64,000 nt of DNA from Algoriphagus oliviformis (GTDB lineage: Bacteria; Bacteroidota; Bacteroidia; Cytophagales; Cyclobacteriaceae). Shown here piece after piece: positions 14,910 through 23,701 of the stretch. How positions within the stretch are numbered: position 1 is the stretch's first letter; every line of letters starts with the position of its first letter. The notes below the pieces were generated by a model. The model was not told the origin of the DNA and ran no database searches. It saw only the letters and a program-made list of their open reading frames with translations. The DNA is taken from NCBI RefSeq assembly GCF_017254915.1, contig NZ_JAFKCT010000003.1, positions 310,001 to 374,000 on the forward strand, given 5' to 3'. Both the position numbers and the translations under genes were made by a program.

Positions 14910-16547
14910 ATGATTTCAGTCGATAACGTCTCCGTGGTCCACGGCGGCAGCCCACTCTTCAGCAACATCACCTTCAACATCAACGAAAGCGACAAGATCG
15001 CCCTCATGGGCAAAAACGGGGCGGGAAAATCTACCCTGCTCAAGATCATCGCCGGGCAAAACAAGCCTACTTCCGGAGCAGTCTCCGCGCCGAAGGGCTA
15101 CGTGGTCGCCTACCTGCCCCAACACCTGCTGACGGCGGACGACTGCACGGTGATGGAAGAGACCGCGAAGGCTTTCTCCTCCTACCTGGGCATGAAGACC
15201 GAGATCGACCGCATCAACGAGGAATTGACCGTGCGGACAGACTATGAATCGGAGGAATACTACAAGCTCATCGAGCAGGTATCCGAGCTGAGTGAGAAGT
15301 TTTACGCGATCGAAGAAGTCAACTACGAGGCTGAGGTGGAAAAAGTGCTCTTGGGATTGGGCTTCGTGCGCGACGACTTCCAGCGCTCGACTTCCGAGTT
15401 TTCCGGAGGCTGGCGGATGCGCATCGAGCTTGCGAAAATCCTTTTGCAAAAGCCTGACCTCATCCTCCTTGACGAACCGACCAACCACCTGGACATCGAG
15501 TCCATCCAGTGGCTGGAGGATTTTCTCATGAACAAGGCCAAGGCCGTCGTGGTCATCTCCCACGACCGGGCCTTCGTGGACAACATCACCACCCGTACCA
15601 TCGAGGTGACGATGGGCCGCATCTACGACTACAAGGCCAAGTACAGCCATTACCTGGAGCTGCGCAAAGAGCGCCGCGAGCAGCAGCAGAAGCAATACGA
15701 GGAGCAGCAGCGCCAGATCGCCGACATCCAGGAATTCATCGACCGCTTCAAAGGCACCTATTCCAAGACCCTCCAAGTACAGTCCCGCGTGAAGATGCTG
15801 GAGAAAATGGAAATCATCGAAGTGGACGAAGTGGACAGCTCAGCGCTGAAACTCCGCTTTCCTCCCTCTCCCCGATCCGGCAAATATCCGGTCATCGTGG
15901 ATGAGATGAGCAAAAGCTACGGCGACCATGTCGTCTTCAAGGATGCCGCGATGACCATCGAACAGGGGCAAAAAGTGGCTTTCGTAGGCAAAAACGGGGA
16001 AGGAAAGTCCACCATGATCAAGGCGATCATGGGCGAGATCGACTTCCAGGGCAAGTGCGAGCTCGGCCACAACGCCATGATCGGCTACTTCGCGCAAAAC
16101 CAGGCTTCGCTTTTGGACGAAAGCCTGAGCATTTTTGAAACCATAGACCACATCGCAGTCGGTGAAGTCCGCACCAAGATCAAGGACATCCTCGGCGCCT
16201 TCATGTTCAAGGGCGACGACATCAACAAGAAAGTGAAAGTCCTCTCGGGGGGCGAAAAAACCCGTCTGGCCATGATCAAACTTTTGCTCGAACCGGTGAA
16301 CCTGCTCATCCTTGATGAACCGACCAACCACCTGGACATGAAGACCAAGGACATCATCAAAGATGCGCTGAAGGCTTTTGACGGGACTTTGGTGGTCGTT
16401 TCTCACGACCGGGACTTCTTGGACGGCTTGGTGACCAAAGTGTTTGAGTTTGGCAACAAACGCGTCAAAGAGCACTTCGAGGACATCAATGGATTCCTCA
16501 GAAACAAGAAGCTGGAAAACCTGAGAGAAGTGGAGCGGAAGCAATAG
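14910..16547 (+). CDS. ABC-F family ATPase (ribosome-associated)
   Basis: 545 residues in two ABC domains. Domain 1: Walker A GKNGAGKST near residue 36, signature FSGGWRMR, Walker B LLDEPTNHLD; linker with the basic/Gln-rich arm RREQQQKQYEEQQRQ; domain 2: GKNGEGKST, LSGGEKTR, LILDEPTNHLD. No membrane segments and no Uup-type C-terminal coiled coil. ABC-F proteins bind the ribosomal E-site and act in translation (EttA, YheS) or antibiotic protection. Length and architecture fit a housekeeping YheS/EttA-like factor. Start chosen from the promoter box at 14882 and the usual MISV start of the family. Confidence 0.9.
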   Translation: MISVDNVSVVHGGSPLFSNITFNINESDKIALMGKNGAGKSTLLKIIAGQNKPTSGAVSAPKGYVVAYLPQHLLTADDCTVMEETAKAFSSYLGMKTEIDRINEELTVRTDYESEEYYKLIEQVSELSEKFYAIEEVNYEAEVEKVLLGLGFVRDDFQRSTSEFSGGWRMRIELAKILLQKPDLILLDEPTNHLDIESIQWLEDFLMNKAKAVVVISHDRAFVDNITTRTIEVTMGRIYDYKAKYSHYLELRKERREQQQKQYEEQQRQIADIQEFIDRFKGTYSKTLQVQSRVKMLEKMEIIEVDEVDSSALKLRFPPSPRSGKYPVIVDEMSKSYGDHVVFKDAAMTIEQGQKVAFVGKNGEGKSTMIKAIMGEIDFQGKCELGHNAMIGYFAQNQASLLDESLSIFETIDHIAVGEVRTKIKDILGAFMFKGDDINKKVKVLSGGEKTRLAMIKLLLEPVNLLILDEPTNHLDMKTKDIIKDALKAFDGTLVVVSHDRDFLDGLVTKVFEFGNKRVKEHFEDINGFLRNKKLENLREVERKQ

Positions 16548-16574
16548 GCCTGACCGACCATCCCTATAGCAAAC

Positions 16575-16614
16575 AGTCCTCCGAGAGATCGAAATTCTTG
16601 GAGGACTTTTTTTT
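16575..16614 (+). terminator. Rho-independent terminator of the ABC-F gene
   Basis: AGTCCTCC and GGAGGACT form an 8-bp stem around a 17-base loop, followed by eight T. It begins 28 bases after the stop codon. Confidence 0.85.
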
Positions 16615-16752
16615 GGCCCAGAACTGATGTGGATTCCAGTCCGAAGCTTGGACAAGTATCGTGTCGTATTCTCCCTCCCAGATTGTCGGAATCGGTGTCG
16701 CTGCCTTGGATTTGCCCTGTCTAATTTTGGACAAACCAATCCCACAAACGAC

Positions 16753-17145
16753 ATGAAAGCCTCCAAATCCGACCGTATCATCTATTGGACCTCCACTATT
16801 TTCATCTTTCTCTTTGAGGGAGTGATGCCCGCGCTCTTCTCCCAGTCCGAACTGGGGAAGGAAGGTGTCCGACATCTTGGCTACCCGGACTACTTTGGCC
16901 TCGCCTTGGTCTTCTTCAAGGTCGGCGGATCGATATTGCTGGTGATTCCAAACCTGCCCAAGCGGGTCAAGGAATGGGTCTATGCCGGCTTCGTCTTTGA
17001 TTTTGTCTTTGCCTGCATCAGCCATTGGGTGGTGGACGGCATGGGCTTCCAGACCGGCATGCCGCTGATCATCCTGGGTATCCTGATGCTTTCCTACACC
17101 TACTACCACCGCGTTTACGGAGAAAGGGATCTTAATCTAGGCTAA
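16753..17145 (+). CDS. DoxX-like four-helix membrane protein
   Basis: 130 residues with four hydrophobic helices: IIYWTSTIFIFLFEGVMPAL, GLALVFFKVGGSILLVIP, WVYAGFVFDFVFACISHW and MPLIILGILMLSYTYY. It matches the DoxX-like family (DUF4870/DoxX_2 group). The ATG at 16753 was chosen because the upstream extension of the frame lies over a spacer. Function is unknown; homologues are often next to transcription regulators or stress genes, but here it is alone. Confidence 0.75.
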   Translation: MKASKSDRIIYWTSTIFIFLFEGVMPALFSQSELGKEGVRHLGYPDYFGLALVFFKVGGSILLVIPNLPKRVKEWVYAGFVFDFVFACISHWVVDGMGFQTGMPLIILGILMLSYTYYHRVYGERDLNLG

Positions 17146-17165
17146 GCGGAAAAACAGCCTTTACC

Positions 17166-17765
17166 CTATTTCCCATACTTCACGCCTGCCTCGATAGCGA
17201 GGGGAAGGTCATTTTCCCGCGGAGGAATCGGGCAGGAATAGCGGTCGCTATAGGCACAGTAGGGATTGTAAGCGCGGTTGAAATCCAGCACAATCGTGTC
17301 GCCTTCTGGAATCTCCACATCCATGTATCGGCCACCACCATAGGTATCCTTACCGTTGCTCTGATCCGTGAACGGCAGAAAAAGTGAATTCTCATAGCCT
17401 GGGGTGATCACCTTTGCGGTGCTTTTGTACAGGGTCAGCTGATACTCCTGCCCGTGCAGGGTAAATGTCGCCACGGCATAGCGCTCATAGTCCCGCAGCC
17501 TGTTGTCACTGGTTTGGAAGGTGTAGAGGGCCTTTTCCGGAAGCTTTAGAAACTTTGCCGTCACCCGATAGCGCTCATCGACGGGGAAGAAAGGAAGCCC
17601 GTCAAATCCGTTGACTTTTTCCGGAGGCAAAGGAGAGGTACTCGGATCGGCATAGCTATGGTTGAGCTTTTTCTGGAACTGCTTGATTTCCCGCTTATGG
17701 GACTGGGCAGAAAGCGGTAGGCTTGCCGTGGCCAAAAAGACGGCCAACAAAAGGATCTGTTTCAT
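17166..17765 (-). CDS. Exported DUF1684 protein
   Basis: 199 residues with a signal peptide (LLLAVFLATASLPLSAQ). The DUF1684 core is unmistakable: LTLYKSTAKVITPGYENSLF, FTDQSNGKDTYGGGRYMD and DFNRAYNPYCAYSDRYSCP followed by IPPRENDLPL. The family is widespread in Bacteroidota and Actinobacteria, without known activity; the invariant NPYCAY..YSCP.PP.EN suggests a binding site. Convergent with the DoxX-like gene. Confidence 0.85.
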   Translation of the reverse strand: MKQILLLAVFLATASLPLSAQSHKREIKQFQKKLNHSYADPSTSPLPPEKVNGFDGLPFFPVDERYRVTAKFLKLPEKALYTFQTSDNRLRDYERYAVATFTLHGQEYQLTLYKSTAKVITPGYENSLFLPFTDQSNGKDTYGGGRYMDVEIPEGDTIVLDFNRAYNPYCAYSDRYSCPIPPRENDLPLAIEAGVKYGK

Positions 17766-17985
17766 AGGATAAAATTAGTTGTCCGGAAGATATGAAAAAG
17801 ATAGTTTCAGACAATTGACCCGCTGCTCGCCCAGCAGCATGTTTGTACAAGCCGCAGAGCGAGCCGACTTGATTTTCAAAAAGAAAGGCTTCCAAAAACG
17901 CCATTTTGACTAACTTCAGGGGCATAGCGATAGGGATCTCCGTCCCCGCCTTTTTTTTTTCAATCCACCTCTAGCCCCAGCTTTC

Positions 17986-18510
17986 ATGGACCTGATCTCC
18001 CACCTCCGTACCCAAACCGAAGACGCCTACGAATGGGCACTGCGTCTCAGCTCCGATATCCCGGGCAAAAAATGGGACCACATTCCCCAAAATCTCGACA
18101 CCAACATCACTTGGCAGATTGGCCATTTGATGCTGAGCTACTACTTCCACACGGTCTTGGTGATCCGGGGCCATCAGCCAGATCTATTGGGCAAGCTTCC
18201 GATGAGGGAATACAGCGAACTCTTCACCACTGCTCCTCCCGCAAAATCGATAGGGAAAGTGCAAAAAGAAGATTTGCTACCCCAGCTCCAAGCGGTGCAG
18301 GAAAAGTCCCTGGAAATCATCGGCTTCCTGCCCGAAGACGAACTGGGTGACGCCCTCGAAAAGACCGGAATCACCCATCCCATCGCCAAGACCAAATACG
18401 AAGCCATCAACTGGAACATCAAGCACACGCTGTGGCATTGCGGGCAGCTGGCCATCCTGAGAAGGATCTTGGACAAGCGCTACGACTTTGGGCAGGGGGC
18501 TGGATCTTGA
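17986..18510 (+). CDS. DinB-family protein
   Basis: 174 residues forming a four-helix bundle. The DinB metal triad is visible as His in TWQIGHLMLSYYFH (near residue 47) and two more His in IKHTLWHCGQLAILRR (near 146-150). DinB proteins include bacillithiol and mycothiol S-transferases and proteins of unknown function; Bacteroidota possess bacillithiol in some lineages, so a thiol-transferase role is possible but unproven. Confidence 0.8.
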   Translation: MDLISHLRTQTEDAYEWALRLSSDIPGKKWDHIPQNLDTNITWQIGHLMLSYYFHTVLVIRGHQPDLLGKLPMREYSELFTTAPPAKSIGKVQKEDLLPQLQAVQEKSLEIIGFLPEDELGDALEKTGITHPIAKTKYEAINWNIKHTLWHCGQLAILRRILDKRYDFGQGAGS

Positions 18511-18582
18511 TCCCAGATAAAATCTGGAACAAAAAAAGACAGAAAATTATTGACTAAATTGAGTCCATCCACTCCGGAAAAC

Positions 18583-18825
18583 ATGAAAGCTGCCTTGCAA
18601 CTAGACCTAACCTTCGAACAAATCCTCTCCTTGGTAAAACAATTGCCAAAAAAAGAAAAAGTGCGGCTTTCCAAAGAATTGGAAAAGGACGCGATAGATT
18701 CCAAGCTTTCCAAACTACTGGATTCTTTCGAAACAAAAGATCTGAATCTCGACACCCTTTCCGAGGAAGTCGAAAATGTCCGCCAAGGGATCTATGAAAA
18801 GCGAAAACGTGAAAGTGATTTTTGA
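18583..18825 (+). CDS. Antitoxin of a PIN-domain toxin-antitoxin pair
   Basis: 80 residues, all helical and highly charged: LTFEQILSLVKQLPKKEKVR then LSKELEKDAIDSKLSKLLDSF. The first half resembles the short helix-rich antitoxins that precede PIN toxins in Bacteroidota and Cyanobacteria. An alternative TTG start at 18550 exists, but ATG 18583 fits better. The stop lies inside the toxin gene, the usual overlap in type II modules. Confidence 0.7.
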   Translation: MKAALQLDLTFEQILSLVKQLPKKEKVRLSKELEKDAIDSKLSKLLDSFETKDLNLDTLSEEVENVRQGIYEKRKRESDF

Positions 18826-19207
18826 CACTAATGTTTGGATTAGTTTTTTGATAGGCAGACGGCTGACATCCATAAAAACCCGGATTTCAGGGGGTGACAT
18901 TACCATCGTTATCGATCAACAGTTGATTGATGAAATTCGCCAAGTAACCTCCAGGGAAAAAATCAGACGGTATTTCCCAGAGGCTTCTGTCAATGAACTC
19001 ATCGACCTTTTGGAAACCATCGCCCTCCGCATCGAAAACCACCCGAAGCACTTTTTATGCCGTGACCCGAAAGACAATTTCCTCCTTGATCTTATTGATT
19101 TCTCAAAGGCGGACTATCTGGTGACAGGCGACCAAGATCTTTTGGAACTCAATCCGTTTTTGACAGCGAAAATCCTCACTCCTTCCGAGTTTGAAAAATT
19201 GTTTTAG
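18794..19207 (+). CDS. PIN-domain toxin of a type II toxin-antitoxin pair
   Basis: 137 residues from ATG 18794; ATG 18776 and GTG 18809 are also possible starts. The PIN ribonuclease acidic residues are present: VIFDTNVWIS (first Asp), QLIDEIRQVTSREK (Glu), CRDPKDNFLLDLIDF (Asp pair) and DYLVTGDQDLLEL (last Asp). This is the 'putative toxin component, PIN family' (COG1569) group. It overlaps the antitoxin gene by 32 bases, so translation is coupled. All catalytic residues appear intact. Confidence 0.8.
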   Translation: MKSENVKVIFDTNVWISFLIGRRLTSIKTRISGGDITIVIDQQLIDEIRQVTSREKIRRYFPEASVNELIDLLETIALRIENHPKHFLCRDPKDNFLLDLIDFSKADYLVTGDQDLLELNPFLTAKILTPSEFEKLF

Positions 19208-19234
19208 CTCCTTTCGAATCGCTATACTGCCGAC

Positions 19235-22200
19235 TCACACCATCAAATCCAACTTCTCCTTGGCCGAAAGCTTTTTGAATCTCAAAACCGCAAGCAGGGA
19301 GACAATGCCCAACACAGCCACCACCCAATACACCCAAAGCGGCACGGGAACCGGATCGCCCTTGGCGTAGGAATGTAGGCCGGAAAGGTAGTAGTTGACC
19401 CCAAAGGAAGTCATCACGATGGAGGAAAAGCCCCAAAGGCTGGCCAAGTTGTACACGATAGCGGAGCGGGTGGCAGGTACGAGTCGGAGGTGCAGGATGA
19501 TCGCATAGACCAGCACGGAGATCAGCGCCCAAGTCTCCTTGGGATCCCAGGCCCAGTAGCGACCCCAGCTTTCATTGGCCCAAACGCCACCGAGAAAAGT
19601 CCCGATGGCGAGCAAAAAGAGCCCAATCGTGATCGAGAGCTCGTTGACGGCGATGAGTTCCTTTTGCGCTCGCCACCAAGAAGCCTGGGGACTTGCCGGC
19701 TTCGAAATCAGCAAAATGAGGCTCAGCAGACCGATGATAGCCGAAAGCCCCAACGGTGCGTAGCTGCTTACGATGATGGCGACGTGGATCTTGAGCCAGT
19801 AGGAGTTCAGCACCGGCATGAGGTTGGTGATCTCGGGATTAAGCCAGTCGAGAAAGCTCACGAAAAGCAATGTGCCCGAGAAAAGCAGGGCCAAGGGAAT
19901 GGTGAATCGGGACTTGGCGGAAAAGACCAAACCAGACACCAGCACGCCCCAAGCCACAAAAACGAGCATCTCAAAGCCGTCGCTCCAAGGTGGATGCTTG
20001 GCGATAAACCAGCGTAAAAGCAGGTGGACCGTAAATGCCAGCCAACCCAGCCAAGCCAGCACCGCGCCGACTTTCCAGGAAATGGACAGCGCCTTGCTCT
20101 GACGAAAAAGCATCGCAATCCCCAGCCCCAGCATGCCTAGCCCGAGTAGCCAAAACACGCCAAAAAGGCGATTCCCCAAGTTGATTTTGGTATAAAGCAG
20201 CTCCGCATCGATCTCCAGCTCTCCGGGATAAACCTCTTCGCCGGCCTTGCGCTGGTACAGATCAATGTAGCCCAGCGTCTCGTCCGCCTCCGTCCAGTCT
20301 CCAGTATCCAGGCCATTGGCCACCGCTCGGAGGTACATCGGGCCTATGTTTTTTACAAACACCCCATCCTCCTCATCAAACCCTTCCGTAAACTGCTGCC
20401 CCGTGTACCAGGTATTGTTGTCGTCCAGGCGATTGGGATAGAGCTTGAGAAAGTCACCGATCAGCAGCCCGTAGAAAATATTGAAGCGCTCGTCCACCTT
20501 GAGCAGCTCATTGTGCCCCTCATTGCGCTGGGAGGGCTTGAGCTGGTTGGCTTCCTCCACTTTGGCGGTAAGCTTGTAGGCTCCCTCCTCGCCCACAAAG
20601 TCCGCAAAACTCAGGTAGTCGCTCGGCTCCTTTCCCAGAATCCCAAAGATTTCAACCCCCTTTTGGGCGTCCACCTTGATCAGTGGCACGCGGGTCCATA
20701 GCTCGGGATTCATCTGCGCGGCCAGGAGAAACTGCTCCGGGCTCAGACTAATCTTGCCCATGGGCAGATCCAGCTCCACGCGTGACCTGCCGTGGATTTT
20801 CCGCACGATTTCGTTGGCGAGCGTATTCAGCGGCTTCATGCGCCCATCCAGATCCTGCACGATCAGGCGACCGTAGGCGGCGGCTTTTTCCTCCGGAACG
20901 AAGCGCGGCAGGCTGTCTTGGGCTAAAAGTGTCAGGCTTTGTAAAGAAAGGATCGCGATCAAAATGGCCGTTTTGTTGATTTTCCCCAGACGGGAAAGAA
21001 TCAGCTGGAAGCGGCTTCCCCTCGCAAAAAGCGTCCAAAACATCCCCAGCGCCAAGAGGGTGTAGCCCAAATAGGTGATGTAGGTGCCCGGCCGGTCCTG
21101 GTTGATCGAGAGGACGGTGCCGCGCTCGTCGGAGTCGTAGGAGGACTGGTAGAAACGGTAACCGCCGTAGTCCAGGACATTGTTCATGAAGATGCGGTAA
21201 GGCCAGGGCTCCGCATCCCCATCCTCCACCATCACCTCGCTGGCGTAGCTGGAGGGACTGCTCGAACCCGGATAGCGCTCCAGCTGAAAGTCGTTTAGAT
21301 AAAGCGAAAAAGGCAAAGTCTGCGCTTTTGGCCCGTAGGTAAATCGGTAGCTTTCCCCCTCGAAATCAAAATCCACCCAGTCCGGATTCCGGTTCACTTT
21401 GAGGAAATAGCCGGTTTTCAAAACTTTCTCCGACTCATCCAAAACGGACACCTTCACCCCGTCGAGAAAGTCCTTGGCCACCTTTTCATCGGGTTCGGCC
21501 ACGAGGATCTTGCTGACGTTTTCCCGAATCGATCGGACGACCAAAGCCCCCGACTCCCACTGGTAAAGCGTGCGCTGCTTCAGCGGAGCGATCACAAGGG
21601 AATTTTGGTTGCCCATCTGCTGCGTGGCCATCTCCATGAGCTGGAGCGGAAAAGCAGACAGCAGCTGCCAGGTGCTGTCTGTGGGAATGAGCTGGATCTG
21701 CGCTTCGGGCTGCGCTGAAGTACTGATCAAAAGCTCACCCACTTTCAGGGTTTGGCCTTTTTTCAGGGTAAAATCCTGCCGGTTTCCCTGATCCAAGACC
21801 GACACCTCGATGAGGGTCTCGGTTCCCGGACCATAGTCCTCCCTGGCTCCCTTGATGTAGTCCTCGGCTTTGAGGTAAAACTTCTTTCCACCCAGCTCTA
21901 TCGGATAGGCTTTTGCCTCAAAAACCTTCGGGATAAATTCCTGGTGGCTGAGCGCCACAGCACCCGTTGCGTCAGCGAGCTGCAGGTAGTTTTCAGCCGT
22001 GTAAAAGGTACTTTGGGACTGTCCTTCGCGGATATGGATCACGCCCTCGCGGCTGAAAAAACGCGTCACCCCCGCTCCGACCACGATGATGACAAAGGCG
22101 ATGTGAAACATTCCCAGCGCAAGCTTTTCCTTTGAAAAGAGCCGGTAGCTTCTGATATGAAAGAGGAAATTTACCGACAGCCAAGCCATGATCAGCTCAA

Positions 22201-22336
22201 ACCACCAGGCTTCGTAGACGAGGTTTCGGGCGACGAGGGTACCGTAGTCGTTTTCAATGAAAGTGGCCACTCCCATGGAAATGGCCATTGCTAACAAGAG
22301 GACGAGACTGATTTTGGTGGAAAAGAGAAACTTCAT
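19235..22336 (-). CDS. Fused cytochrome c synthase CcsBA (ResB + CcsA), NrfI type
   Basis: 1033 residues. The first ~450 residues are ResB/CcsB-like: membrane helices at the start (LVLLLAMAISMGVATFIEND), a large periplasmic domain and a helix near residue 415. After a periplasmic middle part, the C-terminal ~320 residues are CcsA with many helices and the WWD-type heme motif GRYWAWDPKETWALIS, plus His residues in helices (FTVHLLLRWFIAKHPPWSDG). CcsBA exports heme and attaches it to CXXCH apocytochromes in system II. It is the last gene after nrfH, nrfA and a porin, 33 bases from the porin stop, so it probably matures NrfA/NrfH, including NrfA's CWTCK site. Confidence 0.9.
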   Translation of the reverse strand: MKFLFSTKISLVLLLAMAISMGVATFIENDYGTLVARNLVYEAWWFELIMAWLSVNFLFHIRSYRLFSKEKLALGMFHIAFVIIVVGAGVTRFFSREGVIHIREGQSQSTFYTAENYLQLADATGAVALSHQEFIPKVFEAKAYPIELGGKKFYLKAEDYIKGAREDYGPGTETLIEVSVLDQGNRQDFTLKKGQTLKVGELLISTSAQPEAQIQLIPTDSTWQLLSAFPLQLMEMATQQMGNQNSLVIAPLKQRTLYQWESGALVVRSIRENVSKILVAEPDEKVAKDFLDGVKVSVLDESEKVLKTGYFLKVNRNPDWVDFDFEGESYRFTYGPKAQTLPFSLYLNDFQLERYPGSSSPSSYASEVMVEDGDAEPWPYRIFMNNVLDYGGYRFYQSSYDSDERGTVLSINQDRPGTYITYLGYTLLALGMFWTLFARGSRFQLILSRLGKINKTAILIAILSLQSLTLLAQDSLPRFVPEEKAAAYGRLIVQDLDGRMKPLNTLANEIVRKIHGRSRVELDLPMGKISLSPEQFLLAAQMNPELWTRVPLIKVDAQKGVEIFGILGKEPSDYLSFADFVGEEGAYKLTAKVEEANQLKPSQRNEGHNELLKVDERFNIFYGLLIGDFLKLYPNRLDDNNTWYTGQQFTEGFDEEDGVFVKNIGPMYLRAVANGLDTGDWTEADETLGYIDLYQRKAGEEVYPGELEIDAELLYTKINLGNRLFGVFWLLGLGMLGLGIAMLFRQSKALSISWKVGAVLAWLGWLAFTVHLLLRWFIAKHPPWSDGFEMLVFVAWGVLVSGLVFSAKSRFTIPLALLFSGTLLFVSFLDWLNPEITNLMPVLNSYWLKIHVAIIVSSYAPLGLSAIIGLLSLILLISKPASPQASWWRAQKELIAVNELSITIGLFLLAIGTFLGGVWANESWGRYWAWDPKETWALISVLVYAIILHLRLVPATRSAIVYNLASLWGFSSIVMTSFGVNYYLSGLHSYAKGDPVPVPLWVYWVVAVLGIVSLLAVLRFKKLSAKEKLDLMV

Positions 22337-22369
22337 GTATGGGCATGTGCCGGCTCGGGTGAGGCCGGT

Positions 22370-23689
22370 TTATTGTAGGACTCCGATGAATTTGGCCTTG
22401 GACGTAGGTCGAAAGATGACCATGAGATAGGCCCAGTTTTGCTGATCGCTGAGGGTCTGGGCATGCAGGGATCGCATGGTATCTGAGAGAAAATACTGGC
22501 TGTATCCCCCTTGCAGCGACACGGCCTCGTGGATGATCCAGCCGAAAGTCAGATCCAGCTCCGAGCCTAGGTTTTTGCTTTGGGAGTCTGGGCTTTCTCC
22601 GGGAAGGCTCGTATCCGCGTAGGAAGAAAAGCTGTGGAAATCGGTCTGCATCCAAAATTTCGGATTGAACTCGTAACGACTTCGGATGAAGAAGTCCTTC
22701 AAGCCGACGGAATTTTCCCAGGTGTTGCTGACAAAAAACCAGTCGATGTAGCCATTGTAGAGGTGATTGGTGCCGTATTGCAGGGTGTAGGACTTGTTTT
22801 TGTCGGCTCCAGCGCGGTCAGTCCCGCTGATCAACTCGGCACCCAGCGTGGCGCGCCACTTTTTCCCCTCCTCGGTACTGACCAGCAGCTGGCTGACCTG
22901 GGCGCTGGCATTGAAGGCGGAGACTTTTGTCCCGCTGACATCCTCTCCAAACTGCGAATAGAAGTAGCCGCTGAGCGTGGTGTTCTTCAGCGTGGTGCGG
23001 AGCATGGGAATCCCGAGCGTCTGGCGAAAACGAACTCCTTTGTCCGTGATATTTCCAGCCGCATCCTTCGTCGTCCATTGCCTGCCTTCATTCCAAAAGA
23101 GCAGGGTGTAGTCCACTTTGCCGAGCACGCTCTCAAAGCGAACCAACTGCGCCGCCCGATATTGGTTTGGGACGGTGAAAATATTCCCGCTCAGCGCCTG
23201 CCCGTCCTGGTTGAAGCCTCCCCCGAAGTGGAGCTTGGACTTTTCCTTCTCATATTTCACCAAGGCAAAATCATGGGAACGCCCCTGTAGCGCCCAGTCG
23301 AGGTTGCCAAGAAAGCGGAAGTTGTCATAGTTGAGCTCTTGGCGTCCCAGCTTCACTTTCCAGTTTTCCCCGAAATCCACCTCGCCCCAGGCCTCGTGCA
23401 GGGAGAGAAACCCGTCCGTCACGTTGGCTTGGGAAGTACTGCCCCAGGTGCGCACGTCCTGCACGCTCATGTAGAAATTAAACCTATCCAGCTTATAGCC
23501 CGCCTGCAATCTGGCACGATGGGCGATGAATCCCGCGGGATCCAGGCCCTCGGCAATTGGCTTGTTGTAGCCGTTTCTGAATTCGCTTCGGATCAATATC
23601 TGCCCGTCGACGTTGAACTGCGCCAAGCTGGGTAAAGGGTTCAGCAAAAGCATCCCCAGCATTCCAAAAATCCATTTCAACTGCTTCAT
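22370..23689 (-). CDS. AlgE-like (alginate export family) outer-membrane porin
   Basis: 439 residues with signal peptide (FGMLGMLLLNPLPSLAQ). The mature protein is a beta-barrel of alternating strands with aromatic girdles: RSEFRNGYNKPIAEG, AHRARLQAGYKLDRFNFYM, EAWGEVDFGENWKVKLGRQE, and ends KAKFIGVLQ. It matches the alginate-export porin domain, a 18-strand barrel often specific for anions. It lies 12 bases after nrfA and 33 before ccsBA, so it is inside the nrf operon and most likely lets nitrite or nitrate through the outer membrane; alginate has no link here. Confidence 0.8.
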   Translation of the reverse strand: MKQLKWIFGMLGMLLLNPLPSLAQFNVDGQILIRSEFRNGYNKPIAEGLDPAGFIAHRARLQAGYKLDRFNFYMSVQDVRTWGSTSQANVTDGFLSLHEAWGEVDFGENWKVKLGRQELNYDNFRFLGNLDWALQGRSHDFALVKYEKEKSKLHFGGGFNQDGQALSGNIFTVPNQYRAAQLVRFESVLGKVDYTLLFWNEGRQWTTKDAAGNITDKGVRFRQTLGIPMLRTTLKNTTLSGYFYSQFGEDVSGTKVSAFNASAQVSQLLVSTEEGKKWRATLGAELISGTDRAGADKNKSYTLQYGTNHLYNGYIDWFFVSNTWENSVGLKDFFIRSRYEFNPKFWMQTDFHSFSSYADTSLPGESPDSQSKNLGSELDLTFGWIIHEAVSLQGGYSQYFLSDTMRSLHAQTLSDQQNWAYLMVIFRPTSKAKFIGVLQ

Positions 23690-23701
23690 TTCCTCTTCGG
23701 A

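Noticed and set aside
22370-23689. Alginate utilisation gene
   Set aside because: The porin domain name suggests alginate, but it is embedded in the nrf operon with no alginate lyase nearby.
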